In this document: one piece after another, positions 16,447 through 24,694 of the stretch
How positions within the stretch are numbered: position 1 is the first letter of the stretch
Layout: each line of letters starts with the position of its first letter
Assembly (NCBI RefSeq): GCF_043555835.1
Contig: NZ_JBIGHV010000001.1
Span: 558,001 to 622,000, forward strand
Direction: 5' to 3'
DNA from: Pelomonas parva
Lineage (GTDB): Bacteria > Pseudomonadota > Gammaproteobacteria > Burkholderiales > Burkholderiaceae_C
DNA length: 64,000 nt
Translations under genes and position numbers: made by a program
The notes under the pieces: model-generated
Told to the model about the DNA's origin: nothing
The model's input: only the letters and a program-made list of their open reading frames with translations
Database searches by the model: none

Positions 16447-17344
16447 TGCGCTGGCGGATCAACGGCAGCACGGCCTGCGCCGCATCCCGCCCGGCCTGGA
16501 TGGCACGGCGCCGGGCCGTGAAGTCGGCGCTGGATACGCCGTCCAGCCGCGGGCGCACCAGCACGTCCGCGTCGCGCAGCTCGAAGCCGTTGATGCTGCG
16601 GCCCATGATGGCGAAGGTCTGCAGCAGCATGCGGAACGGGTCGTTGAGCGGGTCGCTGGCTGGCGGTGACGTGATGTCCACCGCAATGACGAGCTGAGCG
16701 CCCATCTCGCGCGCGAAGCGCACCGGCACCGGCGACACCAGGCCGCCGTCGACGTACTCGCGCTGGCCGATCTTGACCGGCTGGAACACCGCCGGCACGG
16801 CGCTGGACGCGCGCACGGCGGTGCCGGTGTCGCCACTGCGGAACAGGATGGCCGAGCCGTCGGACAGGTCCGTCGCGACGATGCCCAGCGGCACCACCAT
16901 CTGCTCGATGGCCTTGCCGCCTGTCTTGTCGCGAATGAAGCGGGCGAGCGCCTCGCCGCGGATCAGGCCGCGCAGCGGGAAGGACCAGTCGGTGATGGCG
17001 CCCTCGTCCATGCCCTCGGCCAGCGTCTGCATCTCCTTGCCGCCCTTGCCCGAGGCATAGAGCGCCGCGACCAGGCTGCCAGCCGACGTGCCGGCGACGA
17101 GTTCGACCTTGATGCCGTTCTCCTCCAGCACCTGGATGACGCCGATGTGCGCAAAGCCGCGCGCCGCGCCGCCGCCCAGGGCCAGGCCCAGGCGGGGCGG
17201 CTTGGGCGGGGGCTTGACGACGGCGATGGGGTCTGGCGCGGGCACGACGACCGGCGCGGGCGGCTGCGTGGGGCCGAAGGCGCAGGCGGACAGCGCCAGC
17301 GCGAGGGTGAGGGAAGCGAGGCGGCGGAACATGGCGCGCATCAT
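16427..17344 (-). CDS. Patatin-like phospholipase, predicted lipoprotein
   Basis: This 305-residue protein has a lipoprotein signal peptide with lipobox LSAC (Cys about residue 21) and a proline-rich linker. A patatin domain follows with the oxyanion loop LGGGAARGFAHIGV, the nucleophile motif GTSAGS and the catalytic Asp in VDGGLVSPVPV. It is closest in pattern to RssA/YchK-like bacterial patatins, but those are cytosolic. The lipobox predicts membrane anchoring, most likely in the periplasm. It should be a serine-aspartate dyad lipid acyl hydrolase. It heads a two-gene unit with the LON-domain protein. Confidence 0.88.
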   Translation of the reverse strand: MMRAMFRRLASLTLALALSACAFGPTQPPAPVVVPAPDPIAVVKPPPKPPRLGLALGGGAARGFAHIGVIQVLEENGIKVELVAGTSAGSLVAALYASGKGGKEMQTLAEGMDEGAITDWSFPLRGLIRGEALARFIRDKTGGKAIEQMVVPLGIVATDLSDGSAILFRSGDTGTAVRASSAVPAVFQPVKIGQREYVDGGLVSPVPVRFAREMGAQLVIAVDITSPPASDPLNDPFRMLLQTFAIMGRSINGFELRDADVLVRPRLDGVSSADFTARRRAIQAGRDAAQAVLPLIRQRIAEKTR

Positions 17345-17345
17345 C

Positions 17346-17801
17346 TCAGCCCAACTTGTAGCTCTGCAGATGGATGCTGGTCTCCGTCCCCGCGATGCCC
17401 TTGATCAGCCGCACCCGCTCCAACACGTCGGCCAGCTCCTGCAGGCTGGAGCTGCGGATCTCAGCGAGCAGGTCCCAGCGGCCATTGGTGTCAAACAAGC
17501 CCGTGATGCCGGGCTCGCCCAGCAGCATGGCCACCACCTCGCGGGTGCGGTTGCCTTCGACGGTGATGCTCATCCAGGCCGTGATCTGGTCGGGCACCGA
17601 ATCGGGCCGCAGCCGCACCGTGTAGCCGGTGATGACGCCGCTGTCCTCCAGCCTGGCGATGCGGTTGGTGACGGTGCCGCGCGACACCTTGAGCTTGGCT
17701 GCGAGCGTGGCGACGCTGCCTCGGGCATCGGTGCGCAGCAGGGCGAGGAGTTGCTGGTCCAGAGCGTCCATGTTGTGCACTTTGTCAATTGAAGCTGCCA
17801 T
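17346..17801 (-). CDS. Lrp/AsnC family transcriptional regulator
   Basis: This 151-residue protein has an N-terminal winged helix-turn-helix (LDQQLLALLRTDARGSVATL ... VSRGTVTNRIARLEDSGVI) and a C-terminal RAM (ActR-like ligand-binding) domain. Members form octamers and respond to amino acids. It is divergent from an ornithine cyclodeaminase gene, with 94 bp between the start codons, so it probably controls that gene in response to ornithine, arginine or a related amino acid. A second possible start, ten codons in at MDALDQ, would give the more usual N-terminus; neither has a clear ribosome binding site. Confidence 0.9.
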   Translation of the reverse strand: MAASIDKVHNMDALDQQLLALLRTDARGSVATLAAKLKVSRGTVTNRIARLEDSGVITGYTVRLRPDSVPDQITAWMSITVEGNRTREVVAMLLGEPGITGLFDTNGRWDLLAEIRSSSLQELADVLERVRLIKGIAGTETSIHLQSYKLG

Positions 17802-17816
17802 TTTGGCAAATTAGCT

Positions 17817-17828
17817 TGCATTACTGCA
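17817..17828. promoter_or_regulatory. Candidate Lrp/AsnC site in the divergent intergenic region
   Basis: TGCA-TTAC-TGCA is a small inverted repeat in the AT-richer middle of the region shared by the Lrp-type regulator and ornithine cyclodeaminase. Two nearby elements, CAATTG at 17787-17792 and GCCATTTTGGC at 17797-17807, are also dyads. Lrp-type proteins often contact several such loosely conserved sites. This is suggestive only. Confidence 0.3.
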
Positions 17829-17895
17829 CAGGAGTTGCGCTTCTGTTTGGCAGGCCGCCTCGGAAGAATCCCCTCAACAACTCCCGGAGACCCGC

Positions 17896-18933
17896 ATGAC
17901 CACCCTTCTCACCACTCAGGATGTCGCCCACATCGTGCAGCGCGTCGGACTTCCCGATTTACTGCGCCGCCTCGTCGCCTACCTCGAAGCCGACTACCTG
18001 CGCTGGGCCGAGTTCGACAAGACGCCGCGCGTGGCCGCCCATTCCGCCGACGGCGTCATCGAGTTGATGCCCATTGCCGACGCCAGCCTCTACAGCTTCA
18101 AGTACGTCAACGGCCACCCCAAAAACCACCGCGTCGGCCTGCCGACCGTGATGGCGTTTGGCGTGCTCGCCGACGTGGCCACCGGGGCGCCGGCACTGCT
18201 GTCCGAGCTGACGCTCACCACCGCGATGCGCACGGCCGCCACCTCCGTGATGGTCGCCAAGCGCCTGGCCCGCCCCGACAGCCGCGTGATGGCGCTGATC
18301 GGCAACGGTGCCCAGAGCGAGTTCCAGGCGCTGGCCTTCCATCATCTGCTGGGCATCCGCGAACTGCGCCTGTACGACATCGACCCGGCCGCCACCGCCA
18401 GGCTGGTGCGCCATCTGCAGGGCGCGCAAGACCTGACCCTGACCGTCTGCACATCCACCGCAGAGGCGGTACGCGGCGCCGACATCGTCACCACCGTCAC
18501 CGCCGACAAGACCGCCGCGACCATCCTGACGCCGGACATGGTCGAGCCCGGCATGCACATCAACGGCGTCGGCGGCGACTGCCCCGGCAAGACCGAGCTG
18601 CATCGAGGCGTGCTGGAGATGGCGCGTGTCGTCTGCGAGTTCGAGCCGCAGTCGCGCATCGAGGGCGACATGCAGCAGATGCCGGTCGACTTCCCCGTCA
18701 CCGAGTTCTGGCGCGTGCTGGCCTGCCAGGCACCGGGCCGAGAATCGCGCGAACAGGTCACCGTGTTCGACTCGGTCGGCTTCGCGCTGGAAGACTTCTC
18801 GGCGCTGCGGCTGCTGCGCGAACTCAGCACCCAGCTGGGCCTGGGCTCGGCGGTCGATCTCATCCCGCAGATGGCCGACCCCAAGGACTTGTTCGGCGAG
18901 CTGCAATTGACCCGCCAGCGCCAGGCCGCCTGA
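17896..18933 (+). CDS. Ornithine cyclodeaminase
   Basis: This 345-residue cytosolic enzyme of the ornithine cyclodeaminase / mu-crystallin family converts L-ornithine to L-proline and ammonia using bound NAD. Family features include FKYVNGHPKN, LTAMRTAATSV-like sequence (TLTTAMRTAATSVMVAKRL), the Rossmann motif LIGNGAQSEFQALAF and the active-site region INGVGGDCPGKTEL. The Asp in GGDCPGK matches the catalytic Asp of true ornithine cyclodeaminases rather than of alanine dehydrogenase-like relatives. A GGAG sequence precedes the start. The divergent Lrp-type regulator suggests induction by an amino acid. Confidence 0.92.
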   Translation: MTTLLTTQDVAHIVQRVGLPDLLRRLVAYLEADYLRWAEFDKTPRVAAHSADGVIELMPIADASLYSFKYVNGHPKNHRVGLPTVMAFGVLADVATGAPALLSELTLTTAMRTAATSVMVAKRLARPDSRVMALIGNGAQSEFQALAFHHLLGIRELRLYDIDPAATARLVRHLQGAQDLTLTVCTSTAEAVRGADIVTTVTADKTAATILTPDMVEPGMHINGVGGDCPGKTELHRGVLEMARVVCEFEPQSRIEGDMQQMPVDFPVTEFWRVLACQAPGRESREQVTVFDSVGFALEDFSALRLLRELSTQLGLGSAVDLIPQMADPKDLFGELQLTRQRQAA

Positions 18934-19008
18934 GCGTCATCACTATTCACCAGAACCGCCGTCACAGGGAGCCGCCACAATGGCTTGAACCTGCTGACGG
19001 AGGGTCGA

Positions 19009-19890
19009 ATGAAGACGTTTTTCGCCTGCCTCTCCATGGCCTGCGGCCTGGTCCAGGCCGACCCGCTGCCCGCCGACCCGCTGGAGCGCCAGTGCTGGCT
19101 GGCCCACACGCAACAGCGCACGGCCGTGGACTTGCGCGAGCCCGTCTCGGTGCACTTCGGCAACCTCAAGAGCGGCTACCGCGTGCGCTCGCCGTTTTGG
19201 GTGGAGTTCGGCGTGCGCGGCATGGGCGTCATCCCGGCCGGCAATGCCAACGACAAGGCCGGCCACCACCACATCCTCATCGACACGCCGCTGCCGCGTG
19301 ACCACACGGCGCCCATCCCCTTCTCGGCCACGCACAAGCACTTCGGCAAGGGCCAGACCGGCGCCGAGCTGGACCTGCCACCGGGCCGGCACACGTTGCG
19401 CCTGCTGTTCGCCGACCACGCCCACAAGCCCTATTTCGTCTTCAGCAACGAGATCGTCATCGAGGTCACCGGCAAGCGCAGCGGCCCCGCGCCCAAGGTC
19501 GTCGCGGGCGACGCCGCAAGCTGCGCGGCCTGGTATCAGGACCAGCGCGCCGCGCCGCGCGCCTCCAGCGAGCCGGCGGTCTACGTGAAGAACCTGCGCG
19601 AAGGCGAAGCCGTGTCCAGCCCCTTCACGCTGTCCCTGGGCGTGCTGGGCGCCGGCGTGGGCGTGGCGCCGGCCGGCACCAGCATCAAGGACACCGGCCA
19701 CTTCCGCCTGAGCTTCAACCAGAACGGCAACACGGTGCGGCGGCAAGACCTCAGCGACGGCCGCAGCGAGGCCATCGTCGACCTGCCGCTGGGCGACTAC
19801 GAGGTCGTCGTCGCGCTGCATGACGGCGCGGGCAACCCACTGCTGAAAGCCGCGCCGCTCAAGGTCAGCGTCAACCGTCAGGACAGATAG
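19009..19890 (+). CDS. DUF4399 domain protein (two repeats), exported
   Basis: This 293-residue protein has a short signal peptide (MKTFFACLSMACGLVQA) and two tandem copies of a beta-sandwich domain of the DUF4399 type. The first shows FGVRGMGVIPAGNANDKAGHHHILID and the second LGVLGAGVGVAPAGTSIKDTGHFRLSF. The His-rich HHHILID loop occurs only in the first copy, suggesting a possible metal site there. The start at 19009 follows a good ribosome binding site (GGAGGG) and gives the signal peptide, unlike an earlier in-frame ATG. Its role is unknown. It ends 13 bases inside the convergent HD-GYP gene. Confidence 0.8.
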   Translation: MKTFFACLSMACGLVQADPLPADPLERQCWLAHTQQRTAVDLREPVSVHFGNLKSGYRVRSPFWVEFGVRGMGVIPAGNANDKAGHHHILIDTPLPRDHTAPIPFSATHKHFGKGQTGAELDLPPGRHTLRLLFADHAHKPYFVFSNEIVIEVTGKRSGPAPKVVAGDAASCAAWYQDQRAAPRASSEPAVYVKNLREGEAVSSPFTLSLGVLGAGVGVAPAGTSIKDTGHFRLSFNQNGNTVRRQDLSDGRSEAIVDLPLGDYEVVVALHDGAGNPLLKAAPLKVSVNRQDR

Positions 19891-22835
19891 GCCGTCACGT
19901 CCGCCACGTCGACCAGCTCCGCCGCCATGAAGCGCCGCGCATAGGCCATGCAGGCGCCCGAGCGCAGGAAGAGCTCGAAGAGTTCGGCATCCAGGTGCTG
20001 CTCGCGCACCATGCGGGCCAGGATGGTCAGCGCCTCGGACAACGGCTTGCCGGGTTTGTAGGGCCGGTCATCGGCGGTCAGCGCCTCGAAGACATCGGCG
20101 ATGGCCATCATGCGGGCCTGCGGGCTCATCTGCTCGCGCGTCAGGCCGCGCGGGTAGCCCTTGCCGTCCATGCGCTCGTGGTGGCCGCCGGCGATCTCGG
20201 GCACGCTGCGCAGATGCCTCGGGAAGGGCAGCTCGTGCAGCATCTTGACGGTCTGCACGATGTGGTCGTTGATCTTGCTGCGCTCCTCGTCCGTCAGCGT
20301 GCCGCGCGACACCGCCAGGTTGTGCAGTTCGCCCCGGTGGTACAGGTGCTCGGGCTGGCTGATGCGGAAACCCCAGCGGTTGCCCTTGTCCAGCGTCTCG
20401 GCCGGCGCGCGGGGCAGCACATGCTCGGGCCGGTCGGCCAGCAAGGCCTCGGGCGCCGGCAGCGGCGGCCTGGGGCGCGGCAGGCGCCGGGCTTCGTCGG
20501 CGGACAGGCCAAGGCCGTCGTCCAGCGTGCGCCACCAGCGCCGCGCGGCGATCTCGCGCAGCCGGGCCAGTTGCTCGGGGCCGAGGAACTCGCCGCCCTG
20601 GTTGCAGGCGGCGACGAAGGCGAAGTCGGCGTCCAGCGCGGCCAGCGCCGGGGCCGCCTGGGCGCGCGCCTCGGCCGCGCCTTCGGCACCAAGACCGGCC
20701 TCCAGGCGCTCGATCAGCGCGTCGCGCTTGAGCACCTCGAAGCGGGTGCGGATCTCGTGGATGCGGTTGTAGAGCGTCTCCAGCTTGGTGGCCTTGTCGA
20801 CAACGTACTCCGGCGTCGTCACCTTGCCGCAGTCGTGCAGCCAGGCGGCGATGTGCAAGGCCTCCCATTCGTCGGTGCTCATCTTGAAGCCGGCATACGG
20901 CCCCTCGGTCGCATCGCAGGCGGCCTGGGCCAGCATCTTGGTCAGCTCCGGCACGCGCTGGCAGTGGCCGGCGGTGTAGGGGCTCTTGGCGTCGATGGCG
21001 CCGGCGACAAGCTGGATGAAGCTCTCCAGCAACTCCTTGCGCGCACGCAGCAGCAGCTGGTTGTCCATGGCCAGCGCCGCCGTGCCCGACAGCGCGCGCA
21101 CGAAGGCCACGCGGGCGGCGCCCAGCGGCTCGGTCCAGCCTTGCGCCGGCATGGCGAAGGACAGCGTCAGCGTGCCAAGGGTCTCGTCCTGGCGGTTTTT
21201 CAGCGGCATGGACAGCAGCCGCACGCGCGACGCACTGAGGCTGCCGAACAGCGGCTCATAGGCCTTGAGATGACTCGGGTTGTCCCAGCTCAGGTCCACC
21301 TCCACCGGCCCGTCGGCGCGCAAGGCCTGCACCGGCGCGCTGATGCTGTCGGGCGCCTGGACATCCCAGGTCAGGCCGGCGCGCTGGGCCGTCTCGCCAT
21401 GCAGGTGCGAGGCCGCCGGCTGCAGCAGGCGGCCGTCGGCGGACAGCAGGTGCACGGCACCGCCGTTGGCCTCGGCCACGGCGATGGTCTCGCGCAGGAT
21501 GAGGTCCAGCAAGGTGTCGAAGTCGCGCTCGGCGCTGAGGGCAGCGCTGATGTCGAGGAAGCGGCGCAGCGAATGCTTCATGGCCGTCATCGCCACGGCC
21601 AGCCTGTCGACCTCGCGGATCAGGCTGCGCTTCGGGTCGGGGCTGTCGAACTCGAAGTGGCGGATGGCCTCGGCCTGGCGGGCCAGCTCGCGCAGGGGCC
21701 GGGAGATGCGGTCGGCCAACAGATGCACCAGCGGCAGCAGCAACAGCATCAGGCCCAGCGAGATGTAGAAGCCATGGCGCCGGCTCTCGATCTGGAAGGC
21801 CTGCAGCTCCTCGCGCGGCGCGGCCATCAGCAACGTCAGCGCGGCGCCGGCCACGACATCTCCCTGGCCGCCCTCGCGGCCGGGGTTGCCCAGCAGCGGC
21901 AGCGCGTGGGCCACCCACTCGCGGCCGTCGACCGTCTGCACCGGCGCGAAGCCGCCGCCGGCATCGCGGCGCGCCCACAGCGCGCGCATCAGCGGCGTGG
22001 CGGCGTCGGCCACCTGGCGCAAGCCCTTGACCCCGTTCGCCGCCGCCGGCGGATCACGGCGCGCCTCGGCCAGCAGCTCGCCGCCGGCGGTGGCGATCAG
22101 CAGTTCGGCCGAACGGCTGATCTGCGGGCGCGTCAGCATGGTGCTCAAGGCCTTCAGGCTGACATCGGCGCCGATGACGACGGCGCCACGCGCCTCGGCC
22201 AGCGTCACGCCGGGCTCGCCGGTCGTGAAGAAGAGATAGGGCTTGGACTGCACGGCCTGGCCGTCGCCAGCACGCCGAGCCAGCTCGTACCAGGGCCGGG
22301 TGCGCGGGTCGAAGACATAGTCGGGCCGCGCCACGATCTGCAGCTCGCGCATGCCGGCATCCAGGAAACGGTAGCTGCCGCGCGCCTCGCCGCCGTCGCG
22401 GTCCACGCTCTGCAGGCCGAAGGCTGCGTCGGCCGGCGCGCCCATGCGGCTGCGCGCGGCGTCGTCCTCCAGCCGGCGCAGCAGCAGGAAGGAGCCGCTG
22501 GCCGTGCCGGCATAGACCGCCGACACCGAGGCATTGCCGCGCAGCGCCGCCGCCAGTTGCGGCAGTGCCGCCAGCCGCTGCGCCTCGCTGGTGGCGCTGC
22601 CCAGGGCGCCAGAGGCCAGCAAAGCCACGCTGACCCGCGCCGGCCGCAGCTCCGTCTCGACCGTGGCCGCTGCCTCGCGCCCGATGCGCTTGGCCGCCGC
22701 ACCGGCCTGCTGCAGCATCAACGCGTCGCTGCGCGAGGCCTCGTACAACATCAGCGCGCCGTAGACCAGCGCCACGAGGCCGACCATCAACGCGCTGAGG
22801 GTGATGTAGAGCGTCTTGGGCTTGAGGTGCGGCAT
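19878..22835 (-). CDS. Membrane sensor with Cache, HAMP, GAF and HD-GYP domains (c-di-GMP phosphodiesterase-like)
   Basis: This 985-residue protein has a first transmembrane helix (about 10-30), a large periplasmic double-Cache sensor (about 40-340), a second helix (about 352-372), a HAMP linker, a GAF-like domain (about 435-600) and an HD-GYP output domain. In the output domain the metal-binding HD lies in AAWLHDCGKVTTPEYVV (near 667) and the GYP element in HHERMDGKGYPRGL (near 892), both intact. Such domains hydrolyse cyclic di-GMP. About 140 extra residues, rich in Ala and Arg, are inserted between the HD and the GYP half, which is unusual. The periplasmic ligand is unknown. Confidence 0.9.
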   Translation of the reverse strand: MPHLKPKTLYITLSALMVGLVALVYGALMLYEASRSDALMLQQAGAAAKRIGREAAATVETELRPARVSVALLASGALGSATSEAQRLAALPQLAAALRGNASVSAVYAGTASGSFLLLRRLEDDAARSRMGAPADAAFGLQSVDRDGGEARGSYRFLDAGMRELQIVARPDYVFDPRTRPWYELARRAGDGQAVQSKPYLFFTTGEPGVTLAEARGAVVIGADVSLKALSTMLTRPQISRSAELLIATAGGELLAEARRDPPAAANGVKGLRQVADAATPLMRALWARRDAGGGFAPVQTVDGREWVAHALPLLGNPGREGGQGDVVAGAALTLLMAAPREELQAFQIESRRHGFYISLGLMLLLLPLVHLLADRISRPLRELARQAEAIRHFEFDSPDPKRSLIREVDRLAVAMTAMKHSLRRFLDISAALSAERDFDTLLDLILRETIAVAEANGGAVHLLSADGRLLQPAASHLHGETAQRAGLTWDVQAPDSISAPVQALRADGPVEVDLSWDNPSHLKAYEPLFGSLSASRVRLLSMPLKNRQDETLGTLTLSFAMPAQGWTEPLGAARVAFVRALSGTAALAMDNQLLLRARKELLESFIQLVAGAIDAKSPYTAGHCQRVPELTKMLAQAACDATEGPYAGFKMSTDEWEALHIAAWLHDCGKVTTPEYVVDKATKLETLYNRIHEIRTRFEVLKRDALIERLEAGLGAEGAAEARAQAAPALAALDADFAFVAACNQGGEFLGPEQLARLREIAARRWWRTLDDGLGLSADEARRLPRPRPPLPAPEALLADRPEHVLPRAPAETLDKGNRWGFRISQPEHLYHRGELHNLAVSRGTLTDEERSKINDHIVQTVKMLHELPFPRHLRSVPEIAGGHHERMDGKGYPRGLTREQMSPQARMMAIADVFEALTADDRPYKPGKPLSEALTILARMVREQHLDAELFELFLRSGACMAYARRFMAAELVDVADVTAYLS

Positions 22836-22946
22836 GTCGACCAGGTTGGACCGGAGTTCGGGTCAGTATCGACGCGCCGGCCGCCCGCCGTTGATGACAG
22901 ATCACGCCAACAAGGCGGTCGCACGGGGCATATTCACCAGCGTCGC

Positions 22947-22959
22947 TTGTCTACGACAA
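22947..22959. promoter_or_regulatory. Inverted repeat TTGTC-TAC-GACAA in an intergenic region
   Basis: A perfect 5-bp inverted repeat with a 3-base spacer lies 115 bp before the outer-membrane barrel gene and 112 bp from the divergent HD-GYP gene. It may be an operator. The rest of 22836-23073 shows no confident promoter. Confidence 0.3.
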
Positions 22960-23073
22960 CGCTCGCTGGCCGGCTTGCACGGCGCCCATAGCATGCGGGC
23001 CCGCTTCGACGACGAGGCAACGCGGGCCGGTCACCCAGCCGGCTCCTCCATCAAGAACCACAGGGAAGTTTTC

Positions 23074-23631
23074 ATGAAGAAGCACGCCATCATCCTGGCC
23101 GCAGTCCTCGCTGCCACCGCTGCCCACGCCGACCAGCAAGCCCATGGCTACATCGGCACCGCCGGTGGTGCCACGCACATCAATCTCGACTGCACGGGCG
23201 CGACCAGCTGCGACGCGAGCGATACCGGTGCCAAGCTGTTCGGCGGCTACAACTTCGGCAATGGCTTCAGCCTGGAAGCCAGCTACATGGCCTTCGGCAA
23301 GTTCAAGGGTGCGGACGGCACGATGTCCCTCACCATCAAGCCGACCGCCATCGCGCTGGGCGCGGGCTTCGCGCTGCCGCTGAGCACCGACTGGGGCATG
23401 AACTTCCGCCTGGGCGTTGCTCGGGTGAAGACCCAGGCCAGTGCCACCGTCGGCGCGGCGAGCGGCTCCCAATCGGAAAGCAAGGCCAAGGTCTACGCCG
23501 GCCTGGGCGTCGCCTATGCCATCTCCAATACCGTCAAGCTGGAGCTGGGTGTCGACACGACCGAGGCCCAATTCGCTGGCGAAAAGGGCACGCTGCGCCT
23601 GGTCTCCCTGGCCGCGAGCTTCGCGTTCTGA
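23074..23631 (+). CDS. Small outer membrane beta-barrel protein
   Basis: This 185-residue protein has a signal peptide (MKKHAIILAAVLAATAAHA, then DQQAHGYIG) and alternating strands typical of an eight-stranded OmpA/OmpX-type barrel: AKLFGGYNFGNGFSLEASYM, MNFRLGVARVKTQAS, KVYAGLGVAYAIS, and a final strand LVSLAASFAF ending in Phe. The protein contains one possible disulfide (CTGATSC). Function is unknown. The true start is the ATG at 23074, after GGGAAG; longer upstream reading is not protein-like. Confidence 0.83.
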   Translation: MKKHAIILAAVLAATAAHADQQAHGYIGTAGGATHINLDCTGATSCDASDTGAKLFGGYNFGNGFSLEASYMAFGKFKGADGTMSLTIKPTAIALGAGFALPLSTDWGMNFRLGVARVKTQASATVGAASGSQSESKAKVYAGLGVAYAISNTVKLELGVDTTEAQFAGEKGTLRLVSLAASFAF

Positions 23632-23664
23632 CCCTGCAGCTGCGTCATTCCTACACTGGGCGCC

Positions 23665-24588
23665 ATGAACTACGCCCGGTTGATCAAGGAAGTGGGCCGC
23701 GGCGCCCGCGGTGCACGTGACCTCAGCCGCGCCCAGGCCGAGGAGCTGTTCGGCGAGATGCTGGACGGCGCGGTGCCCGACATGGAGATGGGCGCGCTGC
23801 TGATCGCCATGCGCATCAAGGGCGAGAGCGCCGACGAGGTGGCCGGCTTCCTGGCGGCGATGCAGGCGCGCACGGCATCGCTGGCTGCCCCGGCAGGCCC
23901 GCGCACCGTGCTGCTGCCCAGCTTCAACGGCGCCCGCAAGCAGGCCAACCTGATGCCGCTGGTGGCGCAGCTGCTGGCCCGCGAGGGCGTGCCGGTGCTG
24001 ATCTTCGGCCGGCATGACTTCGACAGCCGCCACAGCCCCTTCGAGCTGCTGGACGCGCTGGGCCTGCACGCCAGCGCCACGCTGGCCGATGCCGAACAGC
24101 GCCTGGCGACGGCCAAGCTCGCCGTCCTGCCTTTGCAAATGCTCAACCCTGGCTTGAACAATCTGATGGCCTTGCGCCCCCGCCTGGGCCTGCGCAACAG
24201 CTCGCACAGCCTGGCCAAGCTGCTGGACCCCTTCCCCGCCGGGCGCGGCGTGCGCGTCGTCGCGGTGACTCATCCGGAGTACCTGGACAGCATGGGCCAG
24301 GCCCTGCCCGGCCTGACGGCGAACGGCGGCCGCGCGCTGCTGATGCGCGCCAGCGAGGGCGAGGCCTACGCCCACCTGCGCCGCAAGGCCCATCTGATCG
24401 GCTTCCAGGACGGTGCCGCGGCCCCGCTGCACCCGGCGGACACCGCCGACCTGGACTGGCCGCTCTCGCCCGCCTGCGAGCCGGGCGAGAACGCCGCGCT
24501 GATCCGCGCCATGCTGGATGGCACCGAAACAGTGCCGACGCGCATCGCCGAACAGGTCGCGGTGTTGAAGCTGCTCGCCACGAACTGA
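23665..24588 (+). CDS. ybiB: YbiB family protein (TrpD2-like DNA-binding protein)
   Basis: This 307-residue protein has the anthranilate phosphoribosyltransferase fold: a helical N-terminal domain (LIKEVGRGARGARDLSRAQAEELFG, MGALLIAMRIKGES) and an alpha/beta domain (LLPSFNGARKQANLMPLVAQLLAREGVPVLIFG). The phosphoribosyl-binding motifs of true TrpD are missing. YbiB of E. coli is a nucleic-acid-binding protein of this TrpD2 group linked to DNA damage responses. The gene is close behind an unrelated outer membrane protein gene (33 bases). Confidence 0.85.
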   Translation: MNYARLIKEVGRGARGARDLSRAQAEELFGEMLDGAVPDMEMGALLIAMRIKGESADEVAGFLAAMQARTASLAAPAGPRTVLLPSFNGARKQANLMPLVAQLLAREGVPVLIFGRHDFDSRHSPFELLDALGLHASATLADAEQRLATAKLAVLPLQMLNPGLNNLMALRPRLGLRNSSHSLAKLLDPFPAGRGVRVVAVTHPEYLDSMGQALPGLTANGGRALLMRASEGEAYAHLRRKAHLIGFQDGAAAPLHPADTADLDWPLSPACEPGENAALIRAMLDGTETVPTRIAEQVAVLKLLATN

Positions 24589-24602
24589 AGTTGCTTATTC
24601 GG

Positions 24603-24631
24603 CTTGGGCATATGGGCCCAAGAATTAAATA
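24603..24631 (+). promoter_or_regulatory. Promoter with inverted repeat ahead of the sulfate assimilation operon
   Basis: TTGGGC (24604-24609) and TAAATA (24626-24631) are 16 bp apart and read as a -35/-10 pair. The -35 is embedded in an inverted repeat, CTTGGGC-ATATGG-GCCCAAG (24603-24622). A protein bound there would block the polymerase. The same repeat could instead be a weak terminator for ybiB, but no T tract follows. Confidence 0.45.
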
Positions 24632-24694
24632 GTTCTGCGGCACTGCAACATTCCCTAGAGTCGCGCCCTCAGGTGACAAGGGGTCGCCGCCGGA

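Noticed and set aside
19995..22991. A very long plus-strand open frame antisense to the HD-GYP gene
   Set aside because: Its protein has low-complexity Arg/Gln/Ala/Val runs and no domain, while the minus-strand reading has Cache, HAMP, GAF and HD-GYP motifs. It is a GC-driven shadow.
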